A DNA stretch of 13,050 nt, from the NCBI GenBank assembly GCA_020853075.1, contig JADYZS010000220.1:1-13050 (forward strand), written 5' to 3'. Origin of the DNA: Anaerolineae bacterium (lineage in GTDB: Bacteria > Chloroflexota > Anaerolineae > JADYZS01). The notes beneath the pieces are model-generated. The model was not told the DNA's origin. It made no database searches and saw only the letters and a list, made by a program, of their open reading frames with translations. Of the stretch, positions 1 to 6,419 are shown piece after piece (the first letter of the stretch is position 1; every line of letters starts with the position of its first letter). The position numbers and the translations under genes were made by a program.

Positions 1-320
1 CAGGGCCCACACCAGGTCGCCCAGAAATTGATGAATACGGGCTTGCCTCGCAGGTCACTCAGGCGCGCCACGCGCCCATCGTCGTAGGTCATCGTGATGT
101 CGGGCGCAGGAGCGCCAACGAGAGGTTCACTTCTCGGCATCCGCGCGGTTGCCACGGTGAGGTCATCACCTGATAGCACTACCGGCGCACGCTGGGATGA
201 TACCCACAAGCCCACCACGCCGACCACCAGAACCAAGGCGAAGAAGGCCACCAGACGCTTGCCGAATGCTCCGGCGCGCGCCAGTTTTTCCGATTCTTGT
301 TCAGCCAACTGAGTTGTCAT
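1..320 (-). CDS. ResA/TlpA-type membrane-anchored thioredoxin (3' part beyond the left edge)
   Basis: The visible 106 residues have a short cytoplasmic N-terminus, one membrane segment at about residues 20-37 (VAFFALVLVVGVVGLWV), a linker, and the beginning of a thioredoxin-like fold. It reads PAPDITM, then SDLRGKPVFINFWATWCGP, and stops at the window edge. The next codon begins TG, which fits the second Cys of a WCxPC active site. Known family role: anchored thioredoxins of this kind take electrons from CcdA and reduce the CxxCH disulfides of apocytochromes c outside the membrane. The gene starts 13 bp after the ccdA stop, which supports that partnership and co-transcription. The ATG at 318-320 is chosen because it gives a proper N-in membrane anchor; its ribosome binding site is weak. 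Peroxiredoxin-like AhpC/TSA proteins are the alternative, but the WCGP context favours ResA/CcmG/TlpA. Confidence 0.88.
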   Translation of the reverse strand, partial: MTTQLAEQESEKLARAGAFGKRLVAFFALVLVVGVVGLWVSSQRAPVVLSGDDLTVATARMPRSEPLVGAPAPDITMTYDDGRVARLSDLRGKPVFINFWATWCGP

Positions 321-333
321 GTTCACACCCGTT

Positions 334-1065
334 TCAATAGATACCTACGTCCAGGACCGGGCCATAACCGGAGAGGAAACGGAGACTATCGGTGAAGACC
401 AGTATGCCGATGGCGACGAGAAAGGCACCGCTGACGACAGACACCAGGTTCAGATAGCGATTCAGGCGGCGCAGCCAGCCGCTGACTCTGGTGAAAGCCG
501 CGCCTGTTAAAAGGAAGGGGATACCCAGGCCCAGGGAATAGACACCCAGAAGGAACGCTCCTTGCCCGACGGTCTGGGTGCTGCTTGCCAGAAAGAGGAT
601 GGCCGCCAGGATAGGCCCGACGCAGGGAACCCAGCCCGCCGAGAAGATGACACCCATCAGGGCAGAGGAAAAATACCCCAGGCGCGGGTTAGGCCGGACG
701 TCCAACTGCTTCTGGTAATAGAGAAAGGGAATGCGAATGAGGCCCATCGTGTGGAGGCCGAAAAGGACGATGATGACGCCCCCCGCCTTCTGGATCCACG
801 GCAGGTAGCGGTAGAGTCCCATGCCCAGGAACGCAACCGACGCGCCCAGCAGAATGAACACAGCGGAGAAGCCCAGCACGAAAGCCAGGGCGTTGAGGAA
901 GGTGCTTCGCCGGGCCACAGCCGTCACTGCGCCGCCCGCAGGGGCCAACGACACGCCACTGAGATAGCCGATGTAGGCGGGGATCAGCGGCATGACGCAC
1001 GGCGAGATAAAAGACAATAACCCGGCGAGGAACGCCAGGGGAATGGTGACGCTGCCTATGTCCAT
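334..1065 (-). CDS. ccdA: CcdA-type thiol:disulfide interchange membrane protein
   Basis: A 243-residue protein with about six hydrophobic segments. It belongs to the CcdA/DsbD transmembrane family, which passes electrons from cytoplasmic thioredoxin across the membrane to periplasmic thiol proteins. The two hallmark cysteines are visible: C23 in SFISPCVMPLIPAYIGYLSG and C148 in GWVPCVGPIL. Both lie in membrane segments next to prolines, as in the family, and the length is typical. It lies between ccmD and the ResA-like gene, its likely electron acceptor. The start is not certain. The ATG at 1063-1065 is 12 nt from a GGAGG, while two in-frame TTG codons (1071, 1074) lie closer to it; the protein changes by only 2-3 residues. 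A minus-strand TATAAT in the gap upstream may give it a separate promoter. Confidence 0.94.
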   Translation of the reverse strand: MDIGSVTIPLAFLAGLLSFISPCVMPLIPAYIGYLSGVSLAPAGGAVTAVARRSTFLNALAFVLGFSAVFILLGASVAFLGMGLYRYLPWIQKAGGVIIVLFGLHTMGLIRIPFLYYQKQLDVRPNPRLGYFSSALMGVIFSAGWVPCVGPILAAILFLASSTQTVGQGAFLLGVYSLGLGIPFLLTGAAFTRVSGWLRRLNRYLNLVSVVSGAFLVAIGILVFTDSLRFLSGYGPVLDVGIY

Positions 1066-1106
1066 GAACAACAAAGACCTCCACGAGATACGCGCCGAAC
1101 AAAGGC

Positions 1107-1129
1107 ATTATATCCGACGCGACGCGTCG
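1107..1129 (-). promoter_or_regulatory. Possible promoter and palindrome upstream of ccdA
   Basis: The ccmD-ccdA gap (1066-1145) has a perfect minus-strand -10 hexamer TATAAT at 1107-1112. Just upstream is a perfect 10-bp palindrome CGACGCGTCG at 1120-1129, in the place of a promoter spacer. The -35 region at normal spacing (TGCCCA) matches consensus in only three positions, so the promoter is weak or needs an activator. It would drive ccdA and the ResA-like gene. Confidence 0.35.
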
Positions 1130-1145
1130 TGGGCAGTAACTGGGC

Positions 1146-1301
1146 TTACTCTGCCTCCTCACCCTTGCGCTCGGCTATTAGTTCGCGCAGCGCCGCAATC
1201 TCCCGATCCAGTGCCTGCTCGCGCCGCACCATGCTGAAGACGAAGATGAATACGACTGCCCAGACGGCAGCGAACCCCAGGGCAAGATAGGCCATTGTCA
1301 T
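1146..1301 (-). CDS. ccmD: CcmD-like small membrane protein
   Basis: A 51-residue protein. It has a short N-terminus, one membrane helix at about residues 4-23 (AYLALGFAAVWAVVFIFVFS), and a charged, probably helical cytoplasmic tail (VRREQALDREIAALRELIAE). This is the architecture of CcmD, which in other bacteria helps release haem-loaded CcmE from the CcmABC complex. Sequence conservation in CcmD is low, so the call rests on size, topology and position directly after ccmC. The ATG at 1299-1301 has a GGAGAT just before it and begins 17 bp after the ccmC stop; a second ATG two codons later is possible. Another tiny membrane protein cannot be excluded, but location and topology make CcmD the clear first choice. 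Confidence 0.8.
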   Translation of the reverse strand: MTMAYLALGFAAVWAVVFIFVFSMVRREQALDREIAALRELIAERKGEEAE

Positions 1302-1318
1302 ATCTCCAAGAGAATCGT

Positions 1319-2041
1319 CTAGGCTGCGAGTTGCTCCTTCAGATGCTCAACCTCCTCACGGCGCAACTCCAACCGCACGCGGTGGATGAGGAGCGTAATG
1401 GCGAGAATCGTGAAGGCGAACATGCTGTACATGAGAACCAGGCGGATGTTCGGGCCCATCCCGAAACTTCCCTGCGAATCGGGATTCGCCGCGCCGAAGA
1501 CGACGGGATGAATCGTGCGCCAGAGCCGGATAGACAGGAAGGTGATGGGCACACTCACGAAAGCGAAGACGCCATAGACGCCGGCGAAGCGGGCCCGGCG
1601 GCCTGGGTCCTCTACTGCGCCGCGCAGCATCAGGTAAGCGACATAGACGAGCACCGTCACCGCCGCGCTGGTCAGGCGTGGGTCCCACGTCCACCAGGTA
1701 TTCCAGGTGGGGCGCGCCCAGACGGAACCGGAGGCCAAGACGCCAATACCGAAGGCCAACCCCATCTCCACCCCAGAGACGGCGATGCTATCCCAGATGC
1801 GCCGGCGCGTCACAAGGAAGAGAATACTGGCGACGAAACTGGTGAAGAGGCCAATCGCCGAGGCGACGTTGCAGCCCATGTGGAAATAGAAGATGTGCTG
1901 CGCTTTGATCTCATTTTCAGAGGTCAGGTTGGCCGCGTCGGGCGCATAGACGAGGGCCATGTAGACCGCGCCCAGGATGGCGAGCCCCGCCACCACGTCC
2001 AACGCCATGAGCCAACGTCCGCTCCTTCTTGCCATAGTCAT
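1319..2041 (-). CDS. ccmC: Haem transfer protein CcmC
   Basis: A 240-residue membrane protein with six predicted helices. It belongs to the haem-handling (WWD) superfamily that transfers haem to CcmE outside the cytoplasmic membrane. The tryptophan-rich WWD loop is visible at residues 113-124 (WNTWWTWDPRLT). The two external haem-ligand histidines known from this family appear as H54 (FYFHMG) and H178 (TIHPVV), so the protein should be functional. Its ATG overlaps the ccmB stop by four bases (ATGA), which indicates translational coupling. Its size is normal for CcmC. It is far too short for CcmF, a related family member of over 600 residues, which is not seen in this window. Confidence 0.96.
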   Translation of the reverse strand: MTMARRSGRWLMALDVVAGLAILGAVYMALVYAPDAANLTSENEIKAQHIFYFHMGCNVASAIGLFTSFVASILFLVTRRRIWDSIAVSGVEMGLAFGIGVLASGSVWARPTWNTWWTWDPRLTSAAVTVLVYVAYLMLRGAVEDPGRRARFAGVYGVFAFVSVPITFLSIRLWRTIHPVVFGAANPDSQGSFGMGPNIRLVLMYSMFAFTILAITLLIHRVRLELRREEVEHLKEQLAA

Positions 2042-2709
2042 TCCTCCACCACGTAGTCAAAGGTCATAAAGGCAATCGCAATAAACACAACGTCAAAGAC
2101 GACCAGAAGTTGCAGCCAGTTGATATTCTCACTTAAGGGGATATTGTCCAGAAACCCTCCTGTCAGTTTGACCGCCGAGATGAGCACCGGCACAAGGATG
2201 GGAAACAGGAGAATCGGAAGGAGCACCTCGCGCGCGCGGGTGTTCACCGCCATCGCCGAGAAGAGGGTGCCGACCCCCGCGAAGCCCAGCGTTCCCAACA
2301 GGACAACCAGGAGTACTCCGGGCAGATAAAGGGGCAGGTTAAACAAGATGATGAAAACAGGAATGACCAACGCCTCCATCGCCAGCATAAAGAGGACGTT
2401 CCCCAGCATCTTGCCGAAATAGATGGCGCTGCGGTCCACCGGAGCCAGTAACAGCCCCTCCATGCTCCCTTTGTCTTTCTCCAGGGCGAAAGAGCGGTTG
2501 AGCCCCAGCACACCAGCGAAGGAGATGGCGACCCAGAGGACGCCGGGCGCAACCTGTTTCACGTTCTCCACCCGCAGGTCAAAGGCAAACTGAAAGATCA
2601 GGACGGACAGGAGCGCGAAAACGAACATCGCGCTGAAGATGTCTTTAGTGCGGAGTTCCGCTACTACGTCCTTCCAGACGATGGCAGCCACCTGCCGGAG
2701 GTAGTTCAT
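2038..2709 (-). CDS. ccmB: Haem exporter ABC permease CcmB
   Basis: A 223-residue membrane protein with six hydrophobic segments, the normal size for CcmB, the permease of the CcmAB ABC transporter. The opening (AAIVWKDVVAELRTKDIFSA), the loop FALEKDKGSMEGLLLAPVDR and the following GKMLGN are typical of the family. In characterised systems CcmAB uses ATP to release holo-CcmE from CcmC-haem rather than simply exporting haem. The gene starts 6 bp after the ccmA stop behind a strong GAGGAGG, and its stop overlaps the ccmC start. The tight spacing implies one transcript and one membrane complex with CcmA, CcmC and CcmD. Confidence 0.95.
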   Translation of the reverse strand: MNYLRQVAAIVWKDVVAELRTKDIFSAMFVFALLSVLIFQFAFDLRVENVKQVAPGVLWVAISFAGVLGLNRSFALEKDKGSMEGLLLAPVDRSAIYFGKMLGNVLFMLAMEALVIPVFIILFNLPLYLPGVLLVVLLGTLGFAGVGTLFSAMAVNTRAREVLLPILLFPILVPVLISAVKLTGGFLDNIPLSENINWLQLLVVFDVVFIAIAFMTFDYVVEE

Positions 2710-2715
2710 ACCTCC

Positions 2716-3447
2716 TCAACCTCGCTCGCCCACGATGCGATCATAAGTTTCGCGCAGGCTTTCCTCCGTCAGGTCACCCCGTCGCGCCTCAAACGCGACC
2801 CGTCCTCCTGCCAGAATAACCAGGCGGTCGGCCCAGGCCAGCCCGCGTTCCAGGTTGTGAGTTGTCAGCAGCACCGAGGCCCGTTTGCCCTCGCCCTCTC
2901 CGTTCTGCCTCACGCCTGCCACCTCTGCTACCACGCGATGCAGCATCGCCGCCGCGTGCTGATCCAGGCCGGTGTCCGGCTCGTCCAACAGGAGCATGGG
3001 CGGATCGTGGAGGAGCGCGCGGGCGATGCTGAGCCGCTGCACCATGCCGCGCGAGTAGGTGCGCACCGGATCGTGGCGGCGAGCGGCCAGCCCTACCTGG
3101 CGCAATAGAGCATCTATGCGCGCGTCCAGGTCGTTGAGCCGGTAAAGGCGGCCAAAGAAGCGCAGGTTCTCCTCTGCGGTGAGGCTGTCGTAGAGGAGCG
3201 GCGCGTGGGTGACGAAACCCAACTGCTGGCGCACCGCGTCGGGCGCATAGGATATCTCAATGCCGCCTACGCGCACTTTCCCGGCGGTGGGCTTGCTCAG
3301 AGTGGAAATAATGCGCATCAGGGTCGTCTTGCCCGCGCCGTTGGGGCCGAACATGACCACCGTCTCGCCCGGCGCAACGGTCAAATCCACCCCGCGCAGT
3401 ACAGCCTTGCGCCCAAAACTCTTGACGAGGCTGCGGATCTCAAGCAC
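2716..3447 (-). CDS. ccmA: ABC transporter ATPase CcmA
   Basis: A 243-residue cytoplasmic ABC ATPase. Visible motifs are Walker A GPNGAGKTT (34-42), signature YSRGMVQRLS (131-140), Walker B MLLLDEPDTGLD (151-162), and the switch histidine in LLTTHNLERG near residue 196. The signature is the SRGM type instead of LSGGQ, as in several ABC-2-like and archaeal-type relatives. It pairs with CcmB directly downstream. The start is GTG at 3445-3447, which lies inside the end of the upstream cytochrome gene (8-bp overlap) and has AAGGGA before it. The overlap ties its translation to the cytochrome gene. A generic ABC-2 ATPase would look similar alone, but position makes CcmA the firm choice. Confidence 0.94.
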   Translation of the reverse strand: MLEIRSLVKSFGRKAVLRGVDLTVAPGETVVMFGPNGAGKTTLMRIISTLSKPTAGKVRVGGIEISYAPDAVRQQLGFVTHAPLLYDSLTAEENLRFFGRLYRLNDLDARIDALLRQVGLAARRHDPVRTYSRGMVQRLSIARALLHDPPMLLLDEPDTGLDQHAAAMLHRVVAEVAGVRQNGEGEGKRASVLLTTHNLERGLAWADRLVILAGGRVAFEARRGDLTEESLRETYDRIVGERG

Positions 3448-5233
3448 GCGGTTCCCTTTCTTGCATCTGTCGCGCGATCTCCAGCAGTTGCCCTTTCAAC
3501 TTCGTGCGCCGTCGCCGGTATGCATCTTCCGCCACCTTCCCCGCCTCATACTCGTCGTCCAGACGGGCTATGGCAGCCACCAACCGCTGGCGTTGCGCAA
3601 CCACGTCCTTGCCGGATGAGGCAGCGACAGGCGACTCCCCGACAGTCGCCAAAACGGGTGAGGGCTTCCGCAAAACCAGGCCATAAACCAAGAGACCGGC
3701 CATGAGGAGTGCCCCTACACCAAGACCAACTACCAACGTCGTGGAGGAGTTGGTAATAGCGGTTGAGACCGAACCGCCAGCACGGGGCAACTTGGCGAAA
3801 TTCAATTCCAGGGACTGGCCCGCCCGCAGGTTGCTCCCTTCGTAGTTCAGGTAGGTCGCATCTTGGGTGCCGCGCGTCCCTTGAAGCGAGGCTTGCGGGC
3901 TGGTCACCTCCGCACCTCTGTCGGCAACCAACAGGTTCACGTTCGCCACGTCGTAATTTATCTCACGGAGGAGCCGCAGGCTAGGCGTGCTGTAGGGAAG
4001 GTTGTAGCGGAAGAGGACCTGCCGCGAGCCCTGGCCTGGAGGGAGGGGCATCGTGTCCGCGAAGCCGTTGGGCGTCTCCACAAAGCGAGCGCCGAGGACA
4101 CCGCCATCAATGTCCAGATTCGTTGCGCCCTGGGGCAGGGTAAAACGCAGCACCACGCTCTGCCCTGCCTCGTTCTTCGTACCCACAAAGGTGCGGTCCT
4201 TGTCATTTGAGAAGAAGTAGAGCTCACCCATCAGGAGATTGTTCTGCTCAAAATCTATGATGAAGTGGGCGCGCTCAATGCGGACCCCTGAACTGTCTTC
4301 TGTCGTCTCATATACCTCTACGGGCAACGAAAGAGCGGTGACCTCATCTGGAAAGGCAAGGATCTCGCTGGCGTAGGGGAGGTCCCGGTAGTTCGCGACA
4401 ACGGCGTAGGTGAGAGCGGGGTCGGTGTTGATCCCCTCAAAACGGAAGCGGCCCTGGTCATCAGCCGCGGTGGTGCGAGCCTCCCCCTCAGTATTACCTT
4501 CAAAGGCGTGCAGCGTAACAGTGATGCCTTCCACGCTGCCGCCCCCCGGCGTGCCGTTGGTGACAGCGCCGGAGACAATCCCTTTGCCCGGCGGTATCTT
4601 GGCGAAGGGTGAGCGATAGGAGAACGCGCGCGCGTACTCCAACACGGCAGCGCGGTCATTCTCTTTCAGATCGGCAAATGTAGGATGTCCATCCTTCCCC
4701 GTAGCCAACACCTGCTCCCACTCTTTCTGGCTGCGAGTCGCGGTGGAGGAGAGGCCGGACAGATCGCTCACGCCCGTGCTCCCTTTGCCATCCTTCCCGT
4801 GGCAACTGGCGCAGAGAGCAGTGTAGGTTTGTTCGCCCGCGTTGTGCTGCTCGGCGGTGGTATGGAGCGACCAGGTGTAGAAGACCGCATCCCAGATCTC
4901 GGCGTCGGTCAGGCGATTCTTCCAGGGCGGCATCTGGCGCTCAATGCGGCCCTCTTTCGTTATGTCAAATAGTTGCTGCGGGGTCTTATCCGGCCACCAG
5001 ATGGGCGCGGTGAAATCTGTCGGTTTGACGTCCAACTGGGCGGCGACGGGGCCCTCCCCCTTGCCGAGGTCACCGTGACAGGGCGCGCAGTTCTGCTGGT
5101 AGAGGAACTGGCCGCGGCGGGCCGACGGCTGAGCAGCAGTAGCAGGCGTGGCCTGCTGCGCCTGAGCCGAGAGGCCAAAGCCGAAGGCCATAATGAGTAA
5201 AACGAAAAACGTAAAGACGTAAGCGCGTCTCAA
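3440..5233 (-). CDS. Membrane-anchored two-haem cytochrome c with carboxypeptidase-regulatory-like domain and cytoplasmic coil
   Basis: A 597-residue multidomain protein. Residues 1-26 are a signal peptide ending AQAQ. Two cytochrome c domains follow, with haem sites CAPCH (49-53) and CASCH (141-145). M101 (QMPPW) is the likely axial ligand of haem 1; the matching place for haem 2 has H183 (GHPTF). Residues about 205-300 resemble a carboxypeptidase regulatory-like beta-sandwich (GAVTNGTP..., GRFRFEGI), then comes a long beta-rich region. A membrane helix lies at about 498-521, followed by a basic cytoplasmic coil (LDDEYEAGKVAEDAYRRRRT) reminiscent of CcmI/SHOCT-like segments. The TTG at 5231-5233 is chosen because GGAG lies 8 nt upstream and it gives a clean signal peptide; the open frame runs on to a GTG at 5353. 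Its function is not known. It overlaps ccmA, so it may be a substrate or a helper of the maturation system. Confidence 0.85.
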   Translation of the reverse strand: MRRAYVFTFFVLLIMAFGFGLSAQAQQATPATAAQPSARRGQFLYQQNCAPCHGDLGKGEGPVAAQLDVKPTDFTAPIWWPDKTPQQLFDITKEGRIERQMPPWKNRLTDAEIWDAVFYTWSLHTTAEQHNAGEQTYTALCASCHGKDGKGSTGVSDLSGLSSTATRSQKEWEQVLATGKDGHPTFADLKENDRAAVLEYARAFSYRSPFAKIPPGKGIVSGAVTNGTPGGGSVEGITVTLHAFEGNTEGEARTTAADDQGRFRFEGINTDPALTYAVVANYRDLPYASEILAFPDEVTALSLPVEVYETTEDSSGVRIERAHFIIDFEQNNLLMGELYFFSNDKDRTFVGTKNEAGQSVVLRFTLPQGATNLDIDGGVLGARFVETPNGFADTMPLPPGQGSRQVLFRYNLPYSTPSLRLLREINYDVANVNLLVADRGAEVTSPQASLQGTRGTQDATYLNYEGSNLRAGQSLELNFAKLPRAGGSVSTAITNSSTTLVVGLGVGALLMAGLLVYGLVLRKPSPVLATVGESPVAASSGKDVVAQRQRLVAAIARLDDEYEAGKVAEDAYRRRRTKLKGQLLEIARQMQEREPRA

Positions 5234-5284
5234 AAGCAGATCTCCGGAATAGTAGCAGCGAGGTGTCGCACAAGCCCTGAATAC

Positions 5285-5312
5285 AAAAACAGTCGCCCGC
5301 ACCCGCGGGCGA
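5285..5312 (-). terminator. Intrinsic terminator or attenuator after ccmE
   Basis: On the minus strand a perfect 8-bp stem TCGCCCGC/GCGGGCGA with a 4-nt loop (5293-5312) is followed by CTG and five T (5285-5289). It lies between ccmE and the cytochrome gene, so ccmE could be transcribed in excess of the rest. A second, shorter hairpin without a T run (GTGCGA/TCGCAC, 5339-5353) sits between it and the ccmE stop. Confidence 0.7.
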
Positions 5313-5366
5313 TTGTTATCATCGGTTACATGGGTGCTGTGCGAGGGTCGCACGGCAGGGCGAGCC

Positions 5367-5834
5367 TCATTGCACCGCCTTCACCTCGGTGATCTCCATC
5401 TCTTCGTAGCGGGATGGGCACTTGAGCAGAAGCGTGTTGGCCTGGAAAACACCGTCCGCGTTTAACTTTCCTTCCACGATGGCCTGGGAGCCTTCCCGGT
5501 TCATGTTGTCGGGCTTCGGCCCGTGGAAAGAAACCGGCATCGTATGGGAACCATCGGTGATGCTGAATTTGAGCATCAGGGTCGGCGCGTTCCAATCAAT
5601 AGAATCGGGTACGATGTCGCCCGAAACCCGCAAGGGGCGTCCATAAATGCTCGTGCCCTTAGCCTGCACTTCACTCACAGTGAGGAAGAATTGCCCTGTT
5701 GTGCCGAGAGCGTTCACAATGAGATAGACAACAGCCACCAGAACCACCACGCCGCCGATGGCAAACTTTATGCGTTTGTTGGCTGCGGCGGGGCGAACCA
5801 CCGTTGTACCACGAGTCAGCGTTGTCTGCGCCAT
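5367..5834 (-). CDS. ccmE: Haem chaperone CcmE, CxxxY variant
   Basis: A 155-residue protein with one N-terminal membrane helix (about 22-43) and an external OB-fold beta-barrel. Family features are visible: FFLTVSEV, the YGRPLRVSGDIV strand pair, and the C-terminal haem-attachment region. Classical CcmE binds haem covalently through His in HxxxY. Here the site reads CPSRY, so C139 replaces the His and Y143 is kept. This is the variant described for archaea and some bacteria such as Desulfovibrio. The start at 5832-5834 is chosen for its strong GAGGAGAGG. The longer frame to 5906 would begin inside the promoter -35 box. It is the first gene of the maturation cluster and has its own promoter and a terminator behind it. 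Confidence 0.93.
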   Translation of the reverse strand: MAQTTLTRGTTVVRPAAANKRIKFAIGGVVVLVAVVYLIVNALGTTGQFFLTVSEVQAKGTSIYGRPLRVSGDIVPDSIDWNAPTLMLKFSITDGSHTMPVSFHGPKPDNMNREGSQAIVEGKLNADGVFQANTLLLKCPSRYEEMEITEVKAVQ

Positions 5835-5877
5835 GCCGTTCCTCTCCTCTTCATTGTCCTGGGCATTAACTTGCCGA

Positions 5878-5906
5878 AGTATAGCATCAAGAAGCGATGC
5901 TGTCAA
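5878..5906 (-). promoter_or_regulatory. Sigma70-type promoter of ccmE with internal dyad
   Basis: On the minus strand TTGACA (5901-5906), a 17-bp spacer and TATACT (5878-5883) form a near-perfect promoter, with a start expected near 5871 and a leader of about 37 nt. The spacer begins and ends with an inverted repeat GCATC...GATGC (5884-5900, 7 nt between), a good place for a repressor. Confidence 0.8.
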
Positions 5907-5920
5907 TGATACGCAAACCC

Positions 5921-5943
5921 CTAAGGGTCTTCAAGACCCTTAG
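5921..5943. terminator. Perfect palindrome overlapping the DUF2007 stop codon
   Basis: Two perfect 11-bp arms, CTAAGGGTCTT and AAGACCCTTAG, are separated by one base. On the minus strand the final TAG of the palindrome is the stop codon of the DUF2007 gene, and GGGGTTT follows. It can fold as a hairpin and may end DUF2007 transcription just before the ccmE promoter, although the T tract is short. It could instead be a dispersed genomic repeat that ran into the gene end. Confidence 0.6.
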
Positions 5944-6265
5944 GACTTATTGGTGACTCTAAGAGCAAGCGGGCTTGCTCCGCCAACGGCTCCGGTACGA
6001 GGACACGCGCCTCCGCCAAGGGCCCAATCACCACGCCCAACACCGGGGCTACGCTCTCGGACTGTACCATGGCTGGGATGTCGTAGGCCTCCAGCAGACT
6101 GCGCACCACCTGGGCTTCGCCAATGTTGCCCGTAAAAACGACGACCGGCCCTGAGCGGCGTTCGCCGCCACCAAAGCGAGCCATAGATACGGCCTCCACC
6201 TTCCTCGCGCCGCCGGCCAGGAGCCCCCAAAGCCATCGCCGCCAACCTTTCACCACCGCTGCCAT
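5921..6265 (-). CDS. DUF2007 domain protein (putative signal-transducing protein)
   Basis: A 114-residue protein. Residues about 40-103 fit the DUF2007 pattern: VVVFTGNIGEAQVVRSLLEA, then DIPAMVQSESVAPVLG, then ARVLVPEPLAEQARLLLE. This small alpha/beta fold is like the ACT/PII-size modules and has no assigned reaction. Residues 1-27 are Trp- and Arg-rich (WRRWLWGLLAGGARK) and could lie against the membrane. The start at 6265 has GGAGAGACGGG before it. A second in-frame ATG at 6182-6184 has an even better GGAGG at 8 nt and would leave an 87-residue bare domain, so the start is open. The last residues SPKGLEDP and the stop are encoded by the palindrome, so the native C-terminus may have been replaced. 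It is divergent from the radical SAM gene and has no clear functional link to the ccm genes. Confidence 0.78.
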   Translation of the reverse strand: MAAVVKGWRRWLWGLLAGGARKVEAVSMARFGGGERRSGPVVVFTGNIGEAQVVRSLLEAYDIPAMVQSESVAPVLGVVIGPLAEARVLVPEPLAEQARLLLESPISPKGLEDP

Positions 6266-6321
6266 CCCGTCTCTCCAACTGCCGGTCAGTTCACATCTAT
6301 ACTAAACTATACGACGAACCT

Positions 6322-6351
6322 ATTATACACGGATTGTGGTTCAGACCACAA
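6322..6351 (-). promoter_or_regulatory. Promoter of the DUF2007 gene with overlapping dyad
   Basis: The minus strand shows TTGTGG (6346-6351), an 18-bp spacer and a perfect TATAAT (6322-6327), with a leader of about 50 nt to the 6265 start. A perfect 7-bp inverted repeat TTGTGGT-tcag-ACCACAA (6334-6351) covers the -35 box, so it may be an operator. TATAGT at 6306-6311 is a weaker alternative -10. Confidence 0.55.
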
Positions 6352-6408
6352 ATACCGAATTGAGGTACAGCAATATCTCTCCATCACGCTTCTCAACCAT
6401 TGACGAGG

Positions 6409-6419
6409 TATGGTATAAT
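6409..6419 (+). promoter_or_regulatory. Extended -10 promoter of the radical SAM gene
   Basis: TATGG directly before TATAAT (6414-6419) gives an extended -10 element (TGn-TATAAT). No good -35 lies 17 bp upstream (TCTCAA), as is usual for extended -10 promoters. The start would be near 6426, which leaves a leader of about 43 nt to the ATG at 6469 and makes the TTG at 6400 impossible as the translation start. Confidence 0.65.

Noticed and set aside
1295..2056. 253-residue plus-strand open frame opposite ccmC
   Set aside because: It is a charged, low-homology antisense shadow of the clear ccmC gene with all its conserved motifs.
5234..5353. GTG at 5353 as start of the cytochrome gene
   Set aside because: It would add 40 residues before the signal peptide and read through the terminator hairpin; TTG 5233 has GGAG and gives a normal signal peptide.
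6400..6419. TTGACG (6400-6405) as -35 box for TATAAT at 6414
   Set aside because: Only 8 bp separate the two, too short for sigma70; the extended -10 explains the promoter better.
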